From positions 1 to 64,000 of the forward strand of contig JADKHS010000014.1 in assembly GCA_016721605.1 (NCBI GenBank): DNA of 64,000 bases, given 5' to 3'. Numbering within the stretch: position 1 is the stretch's first letter; every line of letters starts with the position of its first letter. The DNA is from Nitrosomonadales bacterium (lineage in GTDB: Bacteria; Pseudomonadota; Gammaproteobacteria; Burkholderiales; Gallionellaceae). The notes under the pieces were generated by a model that was given only the letters and a program-made list of their open reading frames with translations, did not search any database and had not been told where the DNA came from. Position numbers and translations under genes: made by a program. This document shows, in pieces, positions 1 to 10,237 of the stretch.

Positions 1-1239
1 CGCTTGTTAAAGTCTATATCCCAGTCCTTAAAGACGCGAAAATTGCTGGTATCAACCGGTTGGGATTTTATCTTTTTTACTTTCGGGTAAAGATTCATAG
101 CACCTAATGGGGCAAATGGCTTCAATAGATAATCAACGGCATCTTCTCTTTTGCCAATGCTGTTGGATTCCTGCGATTTGGCAATAATAGGTTTAGAAGC
201 AAAGACCACATTAGCTGAGACGTGTTGAACATAATTTTCGCTGCCCTGCCCTGATATGATTGAAATGCCGGTTTCAGGGGTAATAACAGTATTGTAGAAA
301 ACATGTATAGCGCGTGGAATATCATTATGTGGCTGAATTCTGATCGCATCCCCATGGCCGTTGACGAAAAGGTTGTTATACAGGGCAATGTTTCCTTCTC
401 CCTGAAAGAGCGCTTCGGTAGGATTTTGATAGAAAAAGTTGCCATAGATTTCGTAAGTATCTTTCGATCCCCTCCCTTTTACGGGCCAGTGCCCCACGAG
501 CAGATTAGGCCGCGCCAATTGTCCGGCAGCTGCGCCCTTCTCCTTGCTAAAAACATTGTGTCGGATGATTGTGATGCTCGGCTCGCTGGGCATGCCCGGA
601 ATTTGTGGTCGAGCATTCTGGTGCTTGATTTGCAAGTTGTAGCCAAGAGTGTCAACGATTAAATTATGCTCAATCAATCCCCCCACAAATGGTGCATTTC
701 CGTCGGAGTTGCCGAGATAAATTCCAGTGCCGGCGCCCCAATATTGTGTTATTCCGGATAACCCAGTTCCACGCGGGACACTTTGTTGAGATGCCGACAG
801 CTTGTTGGTTATTACCATGACCCTTAATAATCAGATTTTCAAGCGTGATGTGATGAGCCCAGTCAGCGTGTCCTTCGCATTTAACGCCGTCCACACCCAT
901 GCCCTGCCCGTTAAGTTCCAAATTACGGATAACAATGTAACTGGCGTTAATGATGCTGATTGTATTGTGTCCAGGCCTTGCCGAAAAAACAGGTAAAGGA
1001 CCATTGGCCGGGCCCATTATGATGATGGGTTTGTCCTTGTTCCCGTGTAGCTGGTGCACAGGCAAACCTTTTTGTAAACGCCGGGCTGTAGCAAAAGGGT
1101 ATCGCCTGGCTCTAGCCACGAAAGCAATTCACGATAATTATCTGGGCCAGCTGTAACAATGCTGGCGGCTTGTAATATTGAACTACACAATAGGATAACG
1201 GGAAGAAAAACTATGTGGCGTACAGAAATTACAAAACAT
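1..1239 (-). CDS. Secreted right-handed beta-helix protein (partial, frameshifted)
   Basis: The reading starts with a hydrophobic signal-like segment ending in LQAAS, then a region (PDNYRELLSWLEPGDTLLL) typical of the first turn of pectate-lyase-like beta-helices. Asn-rich repeated strands follow (IRNLELNG, ITLENLIIKG, WVIRNNTILG, IALYNNLFVNG). Two frameshifts interrupt it: one base is missing in an AAAAAGG run near 1066 and one G is extra in a GGGG run near 738. With both repaired the frame stays open to the window edge, so the C-terminus lies outside. The start is unresolved; ATG at 1239 is out of frame by one base. Such proteins usually bind or cleave extracellular polysaccharide; the substrate cannot be told here. 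Confidence 0.7.
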
Positions 1240-1317
1240 GTTTTATTTGTTGCGTAATTCAGTAACGTACCCCTTGATAATTGCAGCTGGATAATTAAAA
1301 TTGTTAGCGCTGTTAAT

Positions 1318-2718
1318 CTAACGCCCGTATAGCCTGCGCCCACGGATGCGAGCACGGTGTGCACTGCGCTCTTCACTTTCAGTGAGCGGTTGGGGAGTCT
1401 TATTGGCGAATGGATTTTTGCCTGCCTTAAATTCAATTCTGAGCGGGGTGCCTTGTAGTTTGAAGGCAGTACAAAAAGTGTGCTCCAGATAACGGCGGTA
1501 ACTATCTGGTATTTTGTCCAGCGCGCTGCCATGAATCACGATTAGCGGCGGATTGCTGCCACCTTGATGAGCGTAACGCATCTTGGGACGAAACAGGGAG
1601 CGCGGGGGCTGTTGTTTTTCTACAGCAGCTATAAGTACCCGTGTGAGTTGAGGTGTAGGCAGTTTGGCCATAGCAGCGGCATAAGCTTCATTCACTGATT
1701 TTAATATGCCCGGTACGCCATTGCCATGAAGTGCAGAGATGAAATGCAATTTAGCGAAGCTGAGGAAATGTAACTTACGGTCAATATCGCGTTTAGTTGT
1801 ATCACGTTGATAGTCATCCAGCCCGTCCCACTTGTTTACCGCTAATACCAAGGCGCGCCCAGCTTGTAAAACAAAATCTGCGATATGCGCATCCTGCTCG
1901 GTAATAGTCTGTTGCGCATCTACCACGAGAACGACAACGTTAGCGTCTTCTACCGCTTGTAAGGTTTTTATTACAGAAAATTTTTCGATTGCTTCGTCGA
2001 CTTTGCCGCGGCGTCGAACACCGGCGGTGTCGATGATGGTGTATTGCTTGCCACTACGTTCAAAATCAATATAAATACTGTCGCGTGTGGTGCCGGGTTG
2101 GTCGAAGGCAATGACCCGTTCTTCACCTAGAATCGCATTGACCAAGGTCGATTTACCAACATTGGGGCGGCCCACAATAGCTATTTTTGGGTGATCAGAA
2201 CGATCTTCTTCGCTTTCAACTTGGAGGGGTAACTCTTCCAGGGCAAGAGCCACCATTTCACTTACATTGTCACCATGTGCCGAGGAAATAGGCAACGGCT
2301 CGCCTATTCCTAATTCGAAAAATTCATTGACAACAGCAGCACGTTGCATCCCTTCAGCCTTATTGACCAAAAGCAACAGAGGACGCCCAGTTTTACGTAA
2401 TTGCTCGGCAATAATCCTGTCCTGTGGGGTTAATCCTTGACGCCCATCAACCAGGAATAACACTAGATCGGCTTCATCCACCGCTTGCCGCGTTTGTTTG
2501 GCCATTTCATACAAAATACCTTCCTTGGCGATCGGCTCCAAACCGCCGGTATCCACGACCAAAAATGGCCGTTCGCCAACGCGCCCGCGACCATAGTGGC
2601 GGTCACGCGTTAGCCCTGGTTGATCAGCTACCAGGGCATCACGGCTACGTGTAAGGCGGTTAAATAAAGTGGATTTCCCCACATTGGGACGACCAATTAA
2701 AACGAGTGTGGGTAACAT
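1318..2718 (-). CDS. der: Ribosome assembly GTPase Der (EngA)
   Basis: Der is a tandem-GTPase protein needed for 50S subunit maturation. Both G domains are visible: P-loop GRPNVGKST near residues 8-16 with NKAE near 118, and a second GRPNVGKST near 180 with DTAGVRRRGKV and NKWD. A C-terminal KH-like domain ends in a basic tail (RIRGRRLYGR). The length of 466 aa is normal for the family. It lies 25 bp downstream of bamB on the same strand, the usual order in betaproteobacteria, so it is probably the distal gene of the hisS-yfgM-bamB-der run. No disruption is seen. Confidence 0.97.
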   Translation of the reverse strand: MLPTLVLIGRPNVGKSTLFNRLTRSRDALVADQPGLTRDRHYGRGRVGERPFLVVDTGGLEPIAKEGILYEMAKQTRQAVDEADLVLFLVDGRQGLTPQDRIIAEQLRKTGRPLLLLVNKAEGMQRAAVVNEFFELGIGEPLPISSAHGDNVSEMVALALEELPLQVESEEDRSDHPKIAIVGRPNVGKSTLVNAILGEERVIAFDQPGTTRDSIYIDFERSGKQYTIIDTAGVRRRGKVDEAIEKFSVIKTLQAVEDANVVVLVVDAQQTITEQDAHIADFVLQAGRALVLAVNKWDGLDDYQRDTTKRDIDRKLHFLSFAKLHFISALHGNGVPGILKSVNEAYAAAMAKLPTPQLTRVLIAAVEKQQPPRSLFRPKMRYAHQGGSNPPLIVIHGSALDKIPDSYRRYLEHTFCTAFKLQGTPLRIEFKAGKNPFANKTPQPLTESEERSAHRARIRGRRLYGR

Positions 2719-2743
2719 TTCAGACTTTCAATAGGGAGCAAAC

Positions 2744-3884
2744 TTAATGGAGGGTAACCGAATACAAACTACCATTTCGTGTTTGCACCAGCAGACCACC
2801 ATCTAACTCCATCGGGGTAATCAAGATGGCGCTACCATCGGTCTTGAGCCTCGCCGCCATGCTGCCATCTTCGCGGCTCAGCGCATGCAGGTAACCTTCA
2901 TAGTCGCCTACTATCAGATGATTTCCAAATGCATAGGGTGCTGAAGTTTGGCGCATGAGTAGCTGATCATTTTTCCAAACTGAACTCCCACTATTTTTAT
3001 CAACCGCCAATACAGCGCCACTGGTATTCGTAATATAAAGATAATTATTAGATAGAGTTATGCCCTTATCACTGGGCAAGTCCCGGCTCCATAGCAAATC
3101 ACCTTGCGCCAAGCCATAACATGCTACACGCCCTTGAAACGCTACTGCACAAACCTGTTCGTCATTTAGCACCGGCGAGCTAGTAATGTCGCTAATGCGT
3201 TCCAGTTCAGTGTTGCCACGCGGTTGCGACACGACCGTTTCCCATATAACGACGCCAGAGCCTAAGCTAATTGCCGCTAATTTACCGGCGGCAAATCCGG
3301 CGAATACTGTGCCACGTTCGATTGCCACACCTGCATGACTACGCACAATCAGCGGTGGTACAGCGTTTTCATACAACCATAGACGTTTGCCATCCGTCGT
3401 ATCTAAACCAGAAAGACGGCCATCAGCGGTGCGCACCACCACAATTCCATCGGCAATTTTTGCTACATTCAATACTTCGCTGGATACTTTTGTTTTCCAA
3501 AGTAATTTACCATCCACCGCAAAGGCAGCCAATTGACCCTTTCCACCTCCGACCAACACTAAACCTTCGCCCACTCCTACTCCAGCAGAAATAGCGAAAC
3601 CACTGTCTACACGCCACACTTGTTTTCCGTTACAGGATCGAGCCGAAACAATTCTCCCTTGGCATTTGCGGCATACACTGCATCACTTGTTATGGCAGGC
3701 TGCAAAATATAATTGCCGCTCTCACCGATTTTTTGATGCCAGCGTATATTAAACGTGGCAGCCTGCTTGAATTCAACCAGCTTTGCTGGCCCTTGCCGGT
3801 CTTATCGCCGCTAAACCAGCCAGACACAGTGGAACAGCCTGCTAGCATTACAAGTAGCAGCAGCCCGGCAATGCGAATAATCAT
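2744..3884 (-). CDS. bamB: Outer-membrane assembly lipoprotein BamB (two frameshifts)
   Basis: BamB is the beta-propeller lipoprotein of the BAM complex that inserts outer-membrane proteins. The N-terminus has a lipoprotein signal with lipobox LAGC (cysteine near residue 17). PQQ-like propeller blades follow (GKLLWKTKV, GKRLWLYENA, GVVIWETVV, GDLLWSRDL, SSVWKND). The reading breaks near 3790, where one C is missing in GGCCAGC, and near 3622, where one base is missing in AACAAGTG. Restoring both gives about 380 aa, the family length. The ATG overlaps the yfgM stop by four bases, so the two are translationally coupled. Sequencing error is likelier than decay. Confidence 0.9.
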
Positions 3885-4519
3885 TTAGCGCCTCCAAGCG
3901 CATCCAGTTTCATTTGAATCAAGATACGATACTTACTCTGGGCATCAGTTTTCGTTAATGCCAGCTGGTAAGCGGCGCGTGCTTCGTCAGCCTTACCTTG
4001 TGCGTTCAGCACGTCGCCCTTAAGATCGGCATACAAACCCATGAAAGATTCCGCATGCTTTGCGTCCAGCAATTTGAGTGCCTCAGCGTAATTTTTTTCA
4101 TCCAGCAATACACTAGCCAGCTTGAGGCGCGCTAAATTCTGTAGTCCGGTTTCGTCCGCATGTTGGATCACCCACTCTAATTGTGTTTTAGCGCGCGCAA
4201 TATCTTTGGTTTGAATATTAACTTGTGCTGCCAACAAAGCTGCCCGTGGCGCGTAAGCGGTGGAACCGAACTTGTCGATCACTGCTTGCCCGGCATCATT
4301 GATACGCTTGGGATCGTTACTGGTGAGCTGTTTTTCCAGTTCTGCATACAAGGTGCTGGCTTCAGCCATTTTCTTTTCTTTATAGAATTGCCAGCCCTGC
4401 ATCGCAGCAAAACCGCTTACAGCCACAGCCAATGCTATTAATAGCCATTTACCATTGTCTTTCCACCATGCCTTAAACGCATCTACCTGCTCCTGCTCCT
4501 GCAAATCGAGTACTGCCAT
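3881..4519 (-). CDS. yfgM: YfgM-like TPR protein, SecYEG-associated
   Basis: This 212-aa protein starts with a short cytoplasmic segment (AFKAWWKDNGKW), then one transmembrane helix (LLIALAVAVSGFAAM, about residues 25-42), then tetratricopeptide-like helices. This is the layout of YfgM, the inner-membrane TPR protein that works with PpiD at the SecYEG translocon. A GGA-type ribosome binding site precedes the ATG. It lies between hisS and bamB, as in many proteobacteria, which supports the assignment. Function is inferred from family and position; no catalytic residues are expected. Confidence 0.9.
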   Translation of the reverse strand: MAVLDLQEQEQVDAFKAWWKDNGKWLLIALAVAVSGFAAMQGWQFYKEKKMAEASTLYAELEKQLTSNDPKRINDAGQAVIDKFGSTAYAPRAALLAAQVNIQTKDIARAKTQLEWVIQHADETGLQNLARLKLASVLLDEKNYAEALKLLDAKHAESFMGLYADLKGDVLNAQGKADEARAAYQLALTKTDAQSKYRILIQMKLDALGGAK

Positions 4520-4525
4520 TTTTTT

Positions 4526-5803
4526 CTATCCTTGTTTAATCAATTCATTAATTTTGGTCGGCAGTTCGTCAAATGTCACCTGCATTTGTTCGCCACCGCG
4601 TAGTGGTTTGAGCGTGGCCAGTCTAGTACTTACCTCATTGTCGCCGAGGATCACTGCAAAGCATGCATTGCTGGCATCTGCTTTTTTCATCTGCGACTTA
4701 AAGCTTCCGCCGTTGCAATGCAACAAAACGCGCAGCCCCAAATCCCTCAATCGCTCGGCCACCAAGCTCGCCATACCATCCGCCATTTCGCCTTGATGCA
4801 CCACATACACATCTAGTGGTGTCGGCGGAGTGCCCATACCATCTTCCTGCAACAATGCCAACAAGCGTTCAATGCCCATGGCAAAACCGGCAGCCGGTGC
4901 AGGTTTTCCACCGATTTGCTCAATCAAGCCGTCAAAACGACCACCAGCACAGATAGTGCCCTGCGCGCCTAGGCGAGTAGTAACCCATTCGAATACAGTG
5001 CGGTTATAGTAATCCAGCCCGCGCACTAAACGTGTATTTACTTCAAATGCCACTTCGTGGCGGTGTAGAATTTTTTGTACCGCCTCGAAATGCTTAAGCG
5101 CGTCTTCTTCCAGTTCCTCCATCAGATTTGGCGCAGCCATGATTAATTCTTGCATAGCTGGATTTTTGCTATCGAGGATGCGTAGTGGATTACTGTGCAA
5201 ACGGCGCGTGGCATCAGCATCCAGCACGCCACTATACTGTTCGAAATAGGCTATTAACTTGGCGCGATGCCGTTGCCGTGCAGCTATATCACCCAGAGTA
5301 TTAAGTTGCAATGTAATATCGCGCAAGCCCAATTTGTGCCACAGGCGCGCGCACATCAGAATTTGTTCAGCATCAATATCCGGACCAGCGAAGCCTAATG
5401 CTTCCACACCGATCTGGTGAAACTGACGGTAACGCCCCTTTTGCGGACGCTCGTGGCGGAACATCGCGCCACTGTAATACAAACGCTGCGGCGCATTGTA
5501 CAACAGGCTGTGTTGCAGCGCGGCACGCACGCAGGAAGCTGTACCTTCCGGGCGAAGCGTAAGCTGATCGCCATTGAGACTATCCTCAAAGCTGTACATT
5601 TCTTTTTCTACAATATCGGTCATTTCGCCTATCGCACGTTTGAATAGCGCCGTATGTTCCAGCAACGGCATGCGAATGTTGCGGTAACCATAACCTTCCA
5701 GCCAGTCACGCACAGTATCTTCGAACCACAGCCAAAGACCCGCCTCTTCCGGCAAGATGTCATTCATGCCGCGCACAGCTTGCAACGGGGAATTGCTACT
5801 CAT
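4526..5803 (-). CDS. hisS: Histidyl-tRNA synthetase
   Basis: Class II aminoacyl-tRNA synthetase that charges tRNA-His. Motif 2 is seen as FRHERPQKGRYRQFHQ, the histidine-specific motif as GLDYYNRTVFEW, and motif 3 as AAGFAMGIERLLALL. The C-terminal anticodon-binding domain begins near DVYVVHQG. I chose the ATG that gives MSSNSPLQAVRGMND, since this matches the usual HisS start and has an AAGG upstream; an in-frame ATG 27 bases earlier (5830) is possible but has no Shine-Dalgarno. The resulting 425 aa is normal. It lies upstream of yfgM-bamB-der in a likely operon. Confidence 0.96.
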   Translation of the reverse strand: MSSNSPLQAVRGMNDILPEEAGLWLWFEDTVRDWLEGYGYRNIRMPLLEHTALFKRAIGEMTDIVEKEMYSFEDSLNGDQLTLRPEGTASCVRAALQHSLLYNAPQRLYYSGAMFRHERPQKGRYRQFHQIGVEALGFAGPDIDAEQILMCARLWHKLGLRDITLQLNTLGDIAARQRHRAKLIAYFEQYSGVLDADATRRLHSNPLRILDSKNPAMQELIMAAPNLMEELEEDALKHFEAVQKILHRHEVAFEVNTRLVRGLDYYNRTVFEWVTTRLGAQGTICAGGRFDGLIEQIGGKPAPAAGFAMGIERLLALLQEDGMGTPPTPLDVYVVHQGEMADGMASLVAERLRDLGLRVLLHCNGGSFKSQMKKADASNACFAVILGDNEVSTRLATLKPLRGGEQMQVTFDELPTKINELIKQG

Positions 5804-5910
5804 AATACGATTAACCTTTACTTCACTCATGACAAATATTATTAAAACAACTTCGCCCTACTACTATGTACGTTTGCAATGTCTGAGCACTGCTTTCAAT
5901 TATTTGACGC

Positions 5911-7185
5911 TCAATTTATTACATGGATCGGTATGGTTTTAAGATGGGGACGGCCAGCTTCACGCCGCGCGTAGTTACGTGCCACGTAATCATTCACGAT
6001 CTGCTTGAATTCGTTGGCAATATTGTCACCACGCAAAGTAACAATTTTTTGACCATCCACATATACGGGCGCTGCCGGATGCTCGTTACTGCCCGGCAGA
6101 CTGATACCAATGTTGGCCATCTTGCTCTCCCCCGGACCATTTACGATGCAGCCCATTACCGCCACTGTCATTTCCTCAGCGCCGCTGTATTGCTCACGCC
6201 ACACCGGCATTTGCTCGCGCAAATAAGACTGAATACTTTGCGCTAACTCTTGAAAAACCGTGCTAGTGGTACGGCCACAGCCGGGGCAAGCAATTACCAT
6301 CGGCGTAAAGGAGCGCAAGCCCATCGTTTGCAAAATTTCCTGCGCTACAATTACCTCCTGCGTACGGTTACCACCCGGTTCCGGGGTGAGAGAAATACGT
6401 ATGGTGTCCCCTATTCCTTCCTGTAATAGTACGGCCAGCGCGGCGGTGGAGGCGACAATACCTTTGGATCCCATGCCAGCTTCCGTTAATCCCAAGTGCA
6501 GCGGATAATCACAGCGCAGTGCTAGTTCACGGTATACCGCAATTAAACTTTGAACCTCACTCACCTTGCATGACAGCACGATTCGATCATGCGGCAAACC
6601 AAGTTTCTCGGCGCGCTGAGCGCTATCCAGTGCAGATACAATGAGCGCTTCACGCATTACCTCAGCAGCCTCCTTCGGCTGTGGTGATTTAGCGTTTTCA
6701 TCCATCATGCGCACAATCAAATCAGCCTCCAGGCTACCCCAGTTTACCCCAATACGAACCGGCTTAGAATAACGGCAGGCGGCGTCGATCATCATAGCGA
6801 ATTGGTCTTCACCCTTACGGTTGCGACCTACATTGCCCGGGTTAATCCGGTATCCTCCCAGTACTTGGGCGCATTCCGGAAAGTCTGTTAGCAGGCGATG
6901 GCCGTTGTAATGAAAATCGCCCACCAAGGGTACATTACAGTCCATTTGATCAAGCAGCTCGCGAATGCGAGGCACCTGTGCGGCAGCTTCGGCGGTATTG
7001 ACAGTAATTCGCACTAACTCAGAACCAGCTTGTGCCAGTTCAAACACTTGGCGCGCGGTGCCTACAGCATCCACGGTATCAGTATTAGTCATGGACTGTA
7101 CAACGATAGGGGCACCACCACCTATGGCAATATCACCCACCATGACGCGTTGCGTCGTACGACGCGGAATGGGATGCTGACTCAT
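5911..7185 (-). CDS. ispG: 4-hydroxy-3-methylbut-2-en-1-yl diphosphate synthase IspG
   Basis: IspG (GcpE) is the [4Fe-4S] enzyme that makes HMBPP in the MEP isoprenoid pathway; the next enzyme, IspH, is also in this window. The N-terminal TIM-barrel signature PIVVQSMTNTDT is clear. The three cluster cysteines are at about 300, 303 (CPGCGRT) and 346 (GCIVNGPGE). The 424-aa length is normal for the proteobacterial form. A GGAG lies seven bases before the ATG, inside the rodZ stop region, suggesting coupling to rodZ upstream. Confidence 0.97.
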   Translation of the reverse strand: MSQHPIPRRTTQRVMVGDIAIGGGAPIVVQSMTNTDTVDAVGTARQVFELAQAGSELVRITVNTAEAAAQVPRIRELLDQMDCNVPLVGDFHYNGHRLLTDFPECAQVLGGYRINPGNVGRNRKGEDQFAMMIDAACRYSKPVRIGVNWGSLEADLIVRMMDENAKSPQPKEAAEVMREALIVSALDSAQRAEKLGLPHDRIVLSCKVSEVQSLIAVYRELALRCDYPLHLGLTEAGMGSKGIVASTAALAVLLQEGIGDTIRISLTPEPGGNRTQEVIVAQEILQTMGLRSFTPMVIACPGCGRTTSTVFQELAQSIQSYLREQMPVWREQYSGAEEMTVAVMGCIVNGPGESKMANIGISLPGSNEHPAAPVYVDGQKIVTLRGDNIANEFKQIVNDYVARNYARREAGRPHLKTIPIHVIN

Positions 7186-7188
7186 AAT

Positions 7189-8026
7189 CTACTCCAACTT
7201 GAGGCGCGCGGTTCCGCCATTGTAAAAGGGCGCGAGTTCAACAAGCTTCCCTTGATAATATAGGCGCACCCCGTTGATATTACCAATAACCACAGAAAAT
7301 GGTGGCCTGCCTTTCAGATGTTGTTCGCTGCCGCTTGAATTAAGCTGTGACAGCAATATTTTGCCGTCATTGTCTGTCACTTTTACCCAAGAATCTGCAT
7401 CAAACGTCAATCGAATAGAGGCGGATTGCTTGGATGCGCTGTTTGATTCTATCTTTATGGCTTCAGCAGCAGGGGCTTCCGGGGACACGGCGAGCACATC
7501 AGGCGGCACTGCTATTACCACAGAAGCGGGCGTAGGCATGGCAGCTGGCAACTCAATTGTTTCCACTGTAGCTTGCGGCATAGTTGGCTTGCTGCGGTTC
7601 AACCAGACAAAAGTACCAATGTGATCATGACCGCAACAAGACCGATCGCCAACCAGATAATTTTGAGCCTGCGCGTCGCGTAGGTATTTGGAAACGGTAC
7701 TTCAATCGCAATGCTTGCAGCATGCAGAGAGGGTTGCACAGGCGCTATTGGCAGTGCCGCCAGCAAGGGGTCGGGATCCAATTGCAACAACTTGGCATAA
7801 CTGCGTACGAAGCGGCGCACAAAGAAAATTTCTGGCAGACGAGTAAAATTGTCCGGTTTCCAGTGCCTCAATTTGGCGTGATGCAAACTTGAGACGACTT
7901 TCCACATCAGCAATGCTCAGCCCTGAGTCGCTCGCGTGCTTCACGCAGCGCGGCACCCACGCTGAACGGTCGCACATCAACGTTACTGGATGCGTCACTT
8001 AAGATATTTTCCGATGGATTATCCAC
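7189..8026 (-). CDS. rodZ: Cell-shape protein RodZ (frameshifted)
   Basis: RodZ links MreB to the membrane. The reconstructed product of about 278 aa has an N-terminal Xre-like helix-turn-helix (ALREARERL...LSIADVESRLKFASRQIEALE), one transmembrane helix (LKIIWLAIGLVAVMITLVLL), a Pro/Ala-rich periplasmic linker and a C-terminal DUF4115 beta domain (SWVKVTDNDGKILL). Three frameshifts break it: an apparent extra A near 7920, a change near 7850 (ETG/DNFTRLP), and a missing base near 7603 (SGL/NRSK). Translation probably starts at a GTG that overlaps the pilF-like stop (TAGTG). The position upstream of ispG is the conserved one. Confidence 0.88.
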
Positions 8027-8526
8027 TATTGTCTATACAGCATTAGCTGAGTTTCACGCGCATCAGGAAAGTTTTTACGCAATTGTATTGCATAGCCATT
8101 TTCCGTGGTTTTATCGCCCAGCTTACGTTCAATACGTATTGCCAACCATAGGTTTTCAGCTGTCAATGGAGATGGGTTATTTCGTTTAAAAATCAAAAAA
8201 TAAGATTTTGCACCTGCATAATCAGCTTTAGTAAAATACAGATTGGCCAGACCCAACAACGCTTCCGGCATGTTAGGTTGGATGGTTAGCGCTTTTTGTA
8301 AAAACTCTTCAGCGTCTTTAATATTACCAGCCTTCATGGAGCACAAACCTGCATTCAAATAAGCTTTCCCCGGGGTAGCATAAAGTGGATTCTTTAACGC
8401 TGCCATGAAGTGTTTGATGGAATCCAGTTCCTTGCCTCGCTTACAAAGAAACCAACCATAATTGTTATGCGCTTCTGAATCGATGCTGTCCAAACGTAGG
8501 CTGTGCTGAAAGTCCTCATCTGCCAA
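8026..8526 (-). CDS. pilF: PilF/PilW-like type IV pilus TPR protein, N-terminally truncated
   Basis: The 166 aa match the C-terminal two thirds of PilF/PilW, the TPR lipoprotein that helps PilQ secretin assembly. Visible are the characteristic SEAHNNYGWFLCKRGKE and following TPR units (KAYLNAGLCSMKAGN, EALLGLANLYFTKADYAGA). A full protein has a lipoprotein signal and about two more TPRs, roughly 80-90 residues, ahead of this point. Only 35 bp separate it from the rlmN stop, so that part is absent. A short in-frame-like ATG (MKIFSRIK) lies in the gap. Its place between rlmN and rodZ is the normal one, so this is a deletion at the native locus or an assembly loss. Confidence 0.8.
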   Translation of the reverse strand: MADEDFQHSLRLDSIDSEAHNNYGWFLCKRGKELDSIKHFMAALKNPLYATPGKAYLNAGLCSMKAGNIKDAEEFLQKALTIQPNMPEALLGLANLYFTKADYAGAKSYFLIFKRNNPSPLTAENLWLAIRIERKLGDKTTENGYAIQLRKNFPDARETQLMLYRQ

Positions 8527-8560
8527 AAAAGGCCCAGATCTTTGATACGTGAAAAAATTT

Positions 8561-9643
8561 TCATGTATGGATCTCTAATAATCGGTGTGTCCTTTTGGTT
8601 TTATCCTGTACTTGCCCGGCCAGCTGCCCACATGCCGCGTCAATATCATCCCCCCGTGTTTTGCGTACAGTGGTGACAATATCGGCCTGCACCAGCACAT
8701 CACGAAACCTAGCGATAACGTCGGCTTTGGATCGGCGGTAATGCGTCTGCGGAAAGGGATTGAACGGTATCAGATTAAATTTGCACGGCACATCATGCAC
8801 CAATGCAACCAGTTCATGCGCGTGCTGTATGCTGTCATTTATACCTTCCAGCATCACATACTCGAAAGTGACAAAATCACGTGGGGCGCGTTCCAGATAA
8901 CGCTGGCATGCTGCCAATAATACGCGCAAAGGATACTTCTGATTGATCGGCACCAGCACATCACGCAAGCTGTCGTTGGATGCATGCAATGACACCGCGA
9001 GCGCTACCGGACATTCTTCACGCAGCCTGTCCATCGCCGGTACGATGCCAGAAGTGGACAAAGTCACCCGACGTCGAGACAGGCCATAAGCATTATCGTC
9101 CAGCATCAAACGCAAAGCACTTACCGTATTATCAAAATTTAACAACGGCTCGCCCATACCCATCATCACCACATTGGTGACTGGCCACTTGCCGTCAGAA
9201 TCTTTGCCAATCTGGCGGTTAGCCCACCACAATTGACCAATAATTTCGGCCACACTCAAATTACGGTTGAAACCTTGTTTACCGGTCGAACAGAATGAGC
9301 AATTAAGTGCGCAACCCGCCTGCGTTGAGATGCACAGTGTGCCGCGCCCTGCTTCTGGAATAAAAACAGTTTCCACTGCATTACCCGTACCAACATCCAG
9401 CAACCATTTACGTGTACCATCAGCAGAGATTTCGTCGCGTTTCACCTGTGGTGCAGCCACATAAGCTTGCTGTTGTAACTTCTCGCGCAACAAAGCAGCA
9501 ATGTCGGTCATTGCTGCAAAATCTGGCTCTCCCACTTTGTGCACCCAGCGCAATATCTGGCGTGCACGGAAGGGTTTCTCACCCATCGAAGCAAACCAGG
9601 CGGTAAGCCGCTGCAAATCAAAATTAAGGAGATTTTCGGACAT
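8561..9643 (-). CDS. rlmN: 23S rRNA (A2503-C2) / tRNA (A37-C2) methyltransferase RlmN
   Basis: Radical-SAM methyltransferase that makes 2-methyladenosine in 23S rRNA and some tRNAs. The radical-SAM triad is CALNCSFC, cysteines 111, 115 and 118. The family signatures VMMGMGEPLLNFD and ISLHASND-like AVSLHASND are present, and the catalytic C-terminal cysteine lies in DDIDAACGQLAGQ. The length is 360 aa, within the normal range. It is intact and sits between ndk and the pilF-like gene in the conserved cluster. Confidence 0.97.
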   Translation of the reverse strand: MSENLLNFDLQRLTAWFASMGEKPFRARQILRWVHKVGEPDFAAMTDIAALLREKLQQQAYVAAPQVKRDEISADGTRKWLLDVGTGNAVETVFIPEAGRGTLCISTQAGCALNCSFCSTGKQGFNRNLSVAEIIGQLWWANRQIGKDSDGKWPVTNVVMMGMGEPLLNFDNTVSALRLMLDDNAYGLSRRRVTLSTSGIVPAMDRLREECPVALAVSLHASNDSLRDVLVPINQKYPLRVLLAACQRYLERAPRDFVTFEYVMLEGINDSIQHAHELVALVHDVPCKFNLIPFNPFPQTHYRRSKADVIARFRDVLVQADIVTTVRKTRGDDIDAACGQLAGQVQDKTKRTHRLLEIHT

Positions 9644-9820
9644 CAGATGACCTTATTTTTAGGGGCTCCCATTAACGCGGGTTCGCGTCCATAGTCGCCT
9701 GAACGATTCATAAATACACGTACGCGCAGGCTACTATTTGGCAGACGATAATGTGAAAAAGCGGCCTAGACAAAACCTTACATACAAAACATAAATGGCT
9801 TGCAGAAGAGCGGGTTAATT

Positions 9821-10237
9821 TTATTTAACTTTCAGATCAGGGAAAAAATAAGCAATTTCCACTGCGGCGGCTTCCGCTGAATCTGAACCATGTACTGCAT
9901 TGGCGTCAATGCTGTCAGCGAAATCGGCGCGGATGCTACCTTTGTCAGCTTTTTTTGGATCTGTGCTCCCATTAAATCGCGATTTTTTACAATCGCATTT
10001 TCGCCTTCCAATGCCTGCACCATCACTGGACCAGAAATCATAAAGCCTACCAAATCCTTAAAGAATGGGCGCTCGCGATGTACGGCATAAAAGTTTTCTG
10101 CGTCGGTACGTGACATTTGTACCATGCGCGCTGCAATCACTTTAATCCAGCATTTTCAAACGGGTGTAAATCTGACCAATTACATTTTTAGCAACGGCAT
10201 CAGGTTTAATAATTGACAAGGTACGTTCAACAGCCAT
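9821..10237 (-). CDS. ndk: Nucleoside diphosphate kinase (three frameshifts)
   Basis: Ndk balances NTP pools by phosphotransfer through a histidine. The start MAVERTLSIIKPDAVAKN, the middle VHRERPFFKDLVGFM and the end with the catalytic NAVHGSDS are all present but in different frames. Three bases are missing: a T and an A near 10160-10140 (RFENAGLKVIAAR restored) and an A near 9970 (GATDPKKADKGSIRAD restored). With these the product is 139 aa, close to the family length. Three single-base losses in a 420-base highly conserved gene, all beside runs, argue for consensus error. Confidence 0.93.

Noticed and set aside
1240..1532. Open frame continuing the beta-helix reading upstream into der
   Set aside because: It is antisense-free but lies in another frame of the der C-terminus; the signal peptide begins only near 1239.
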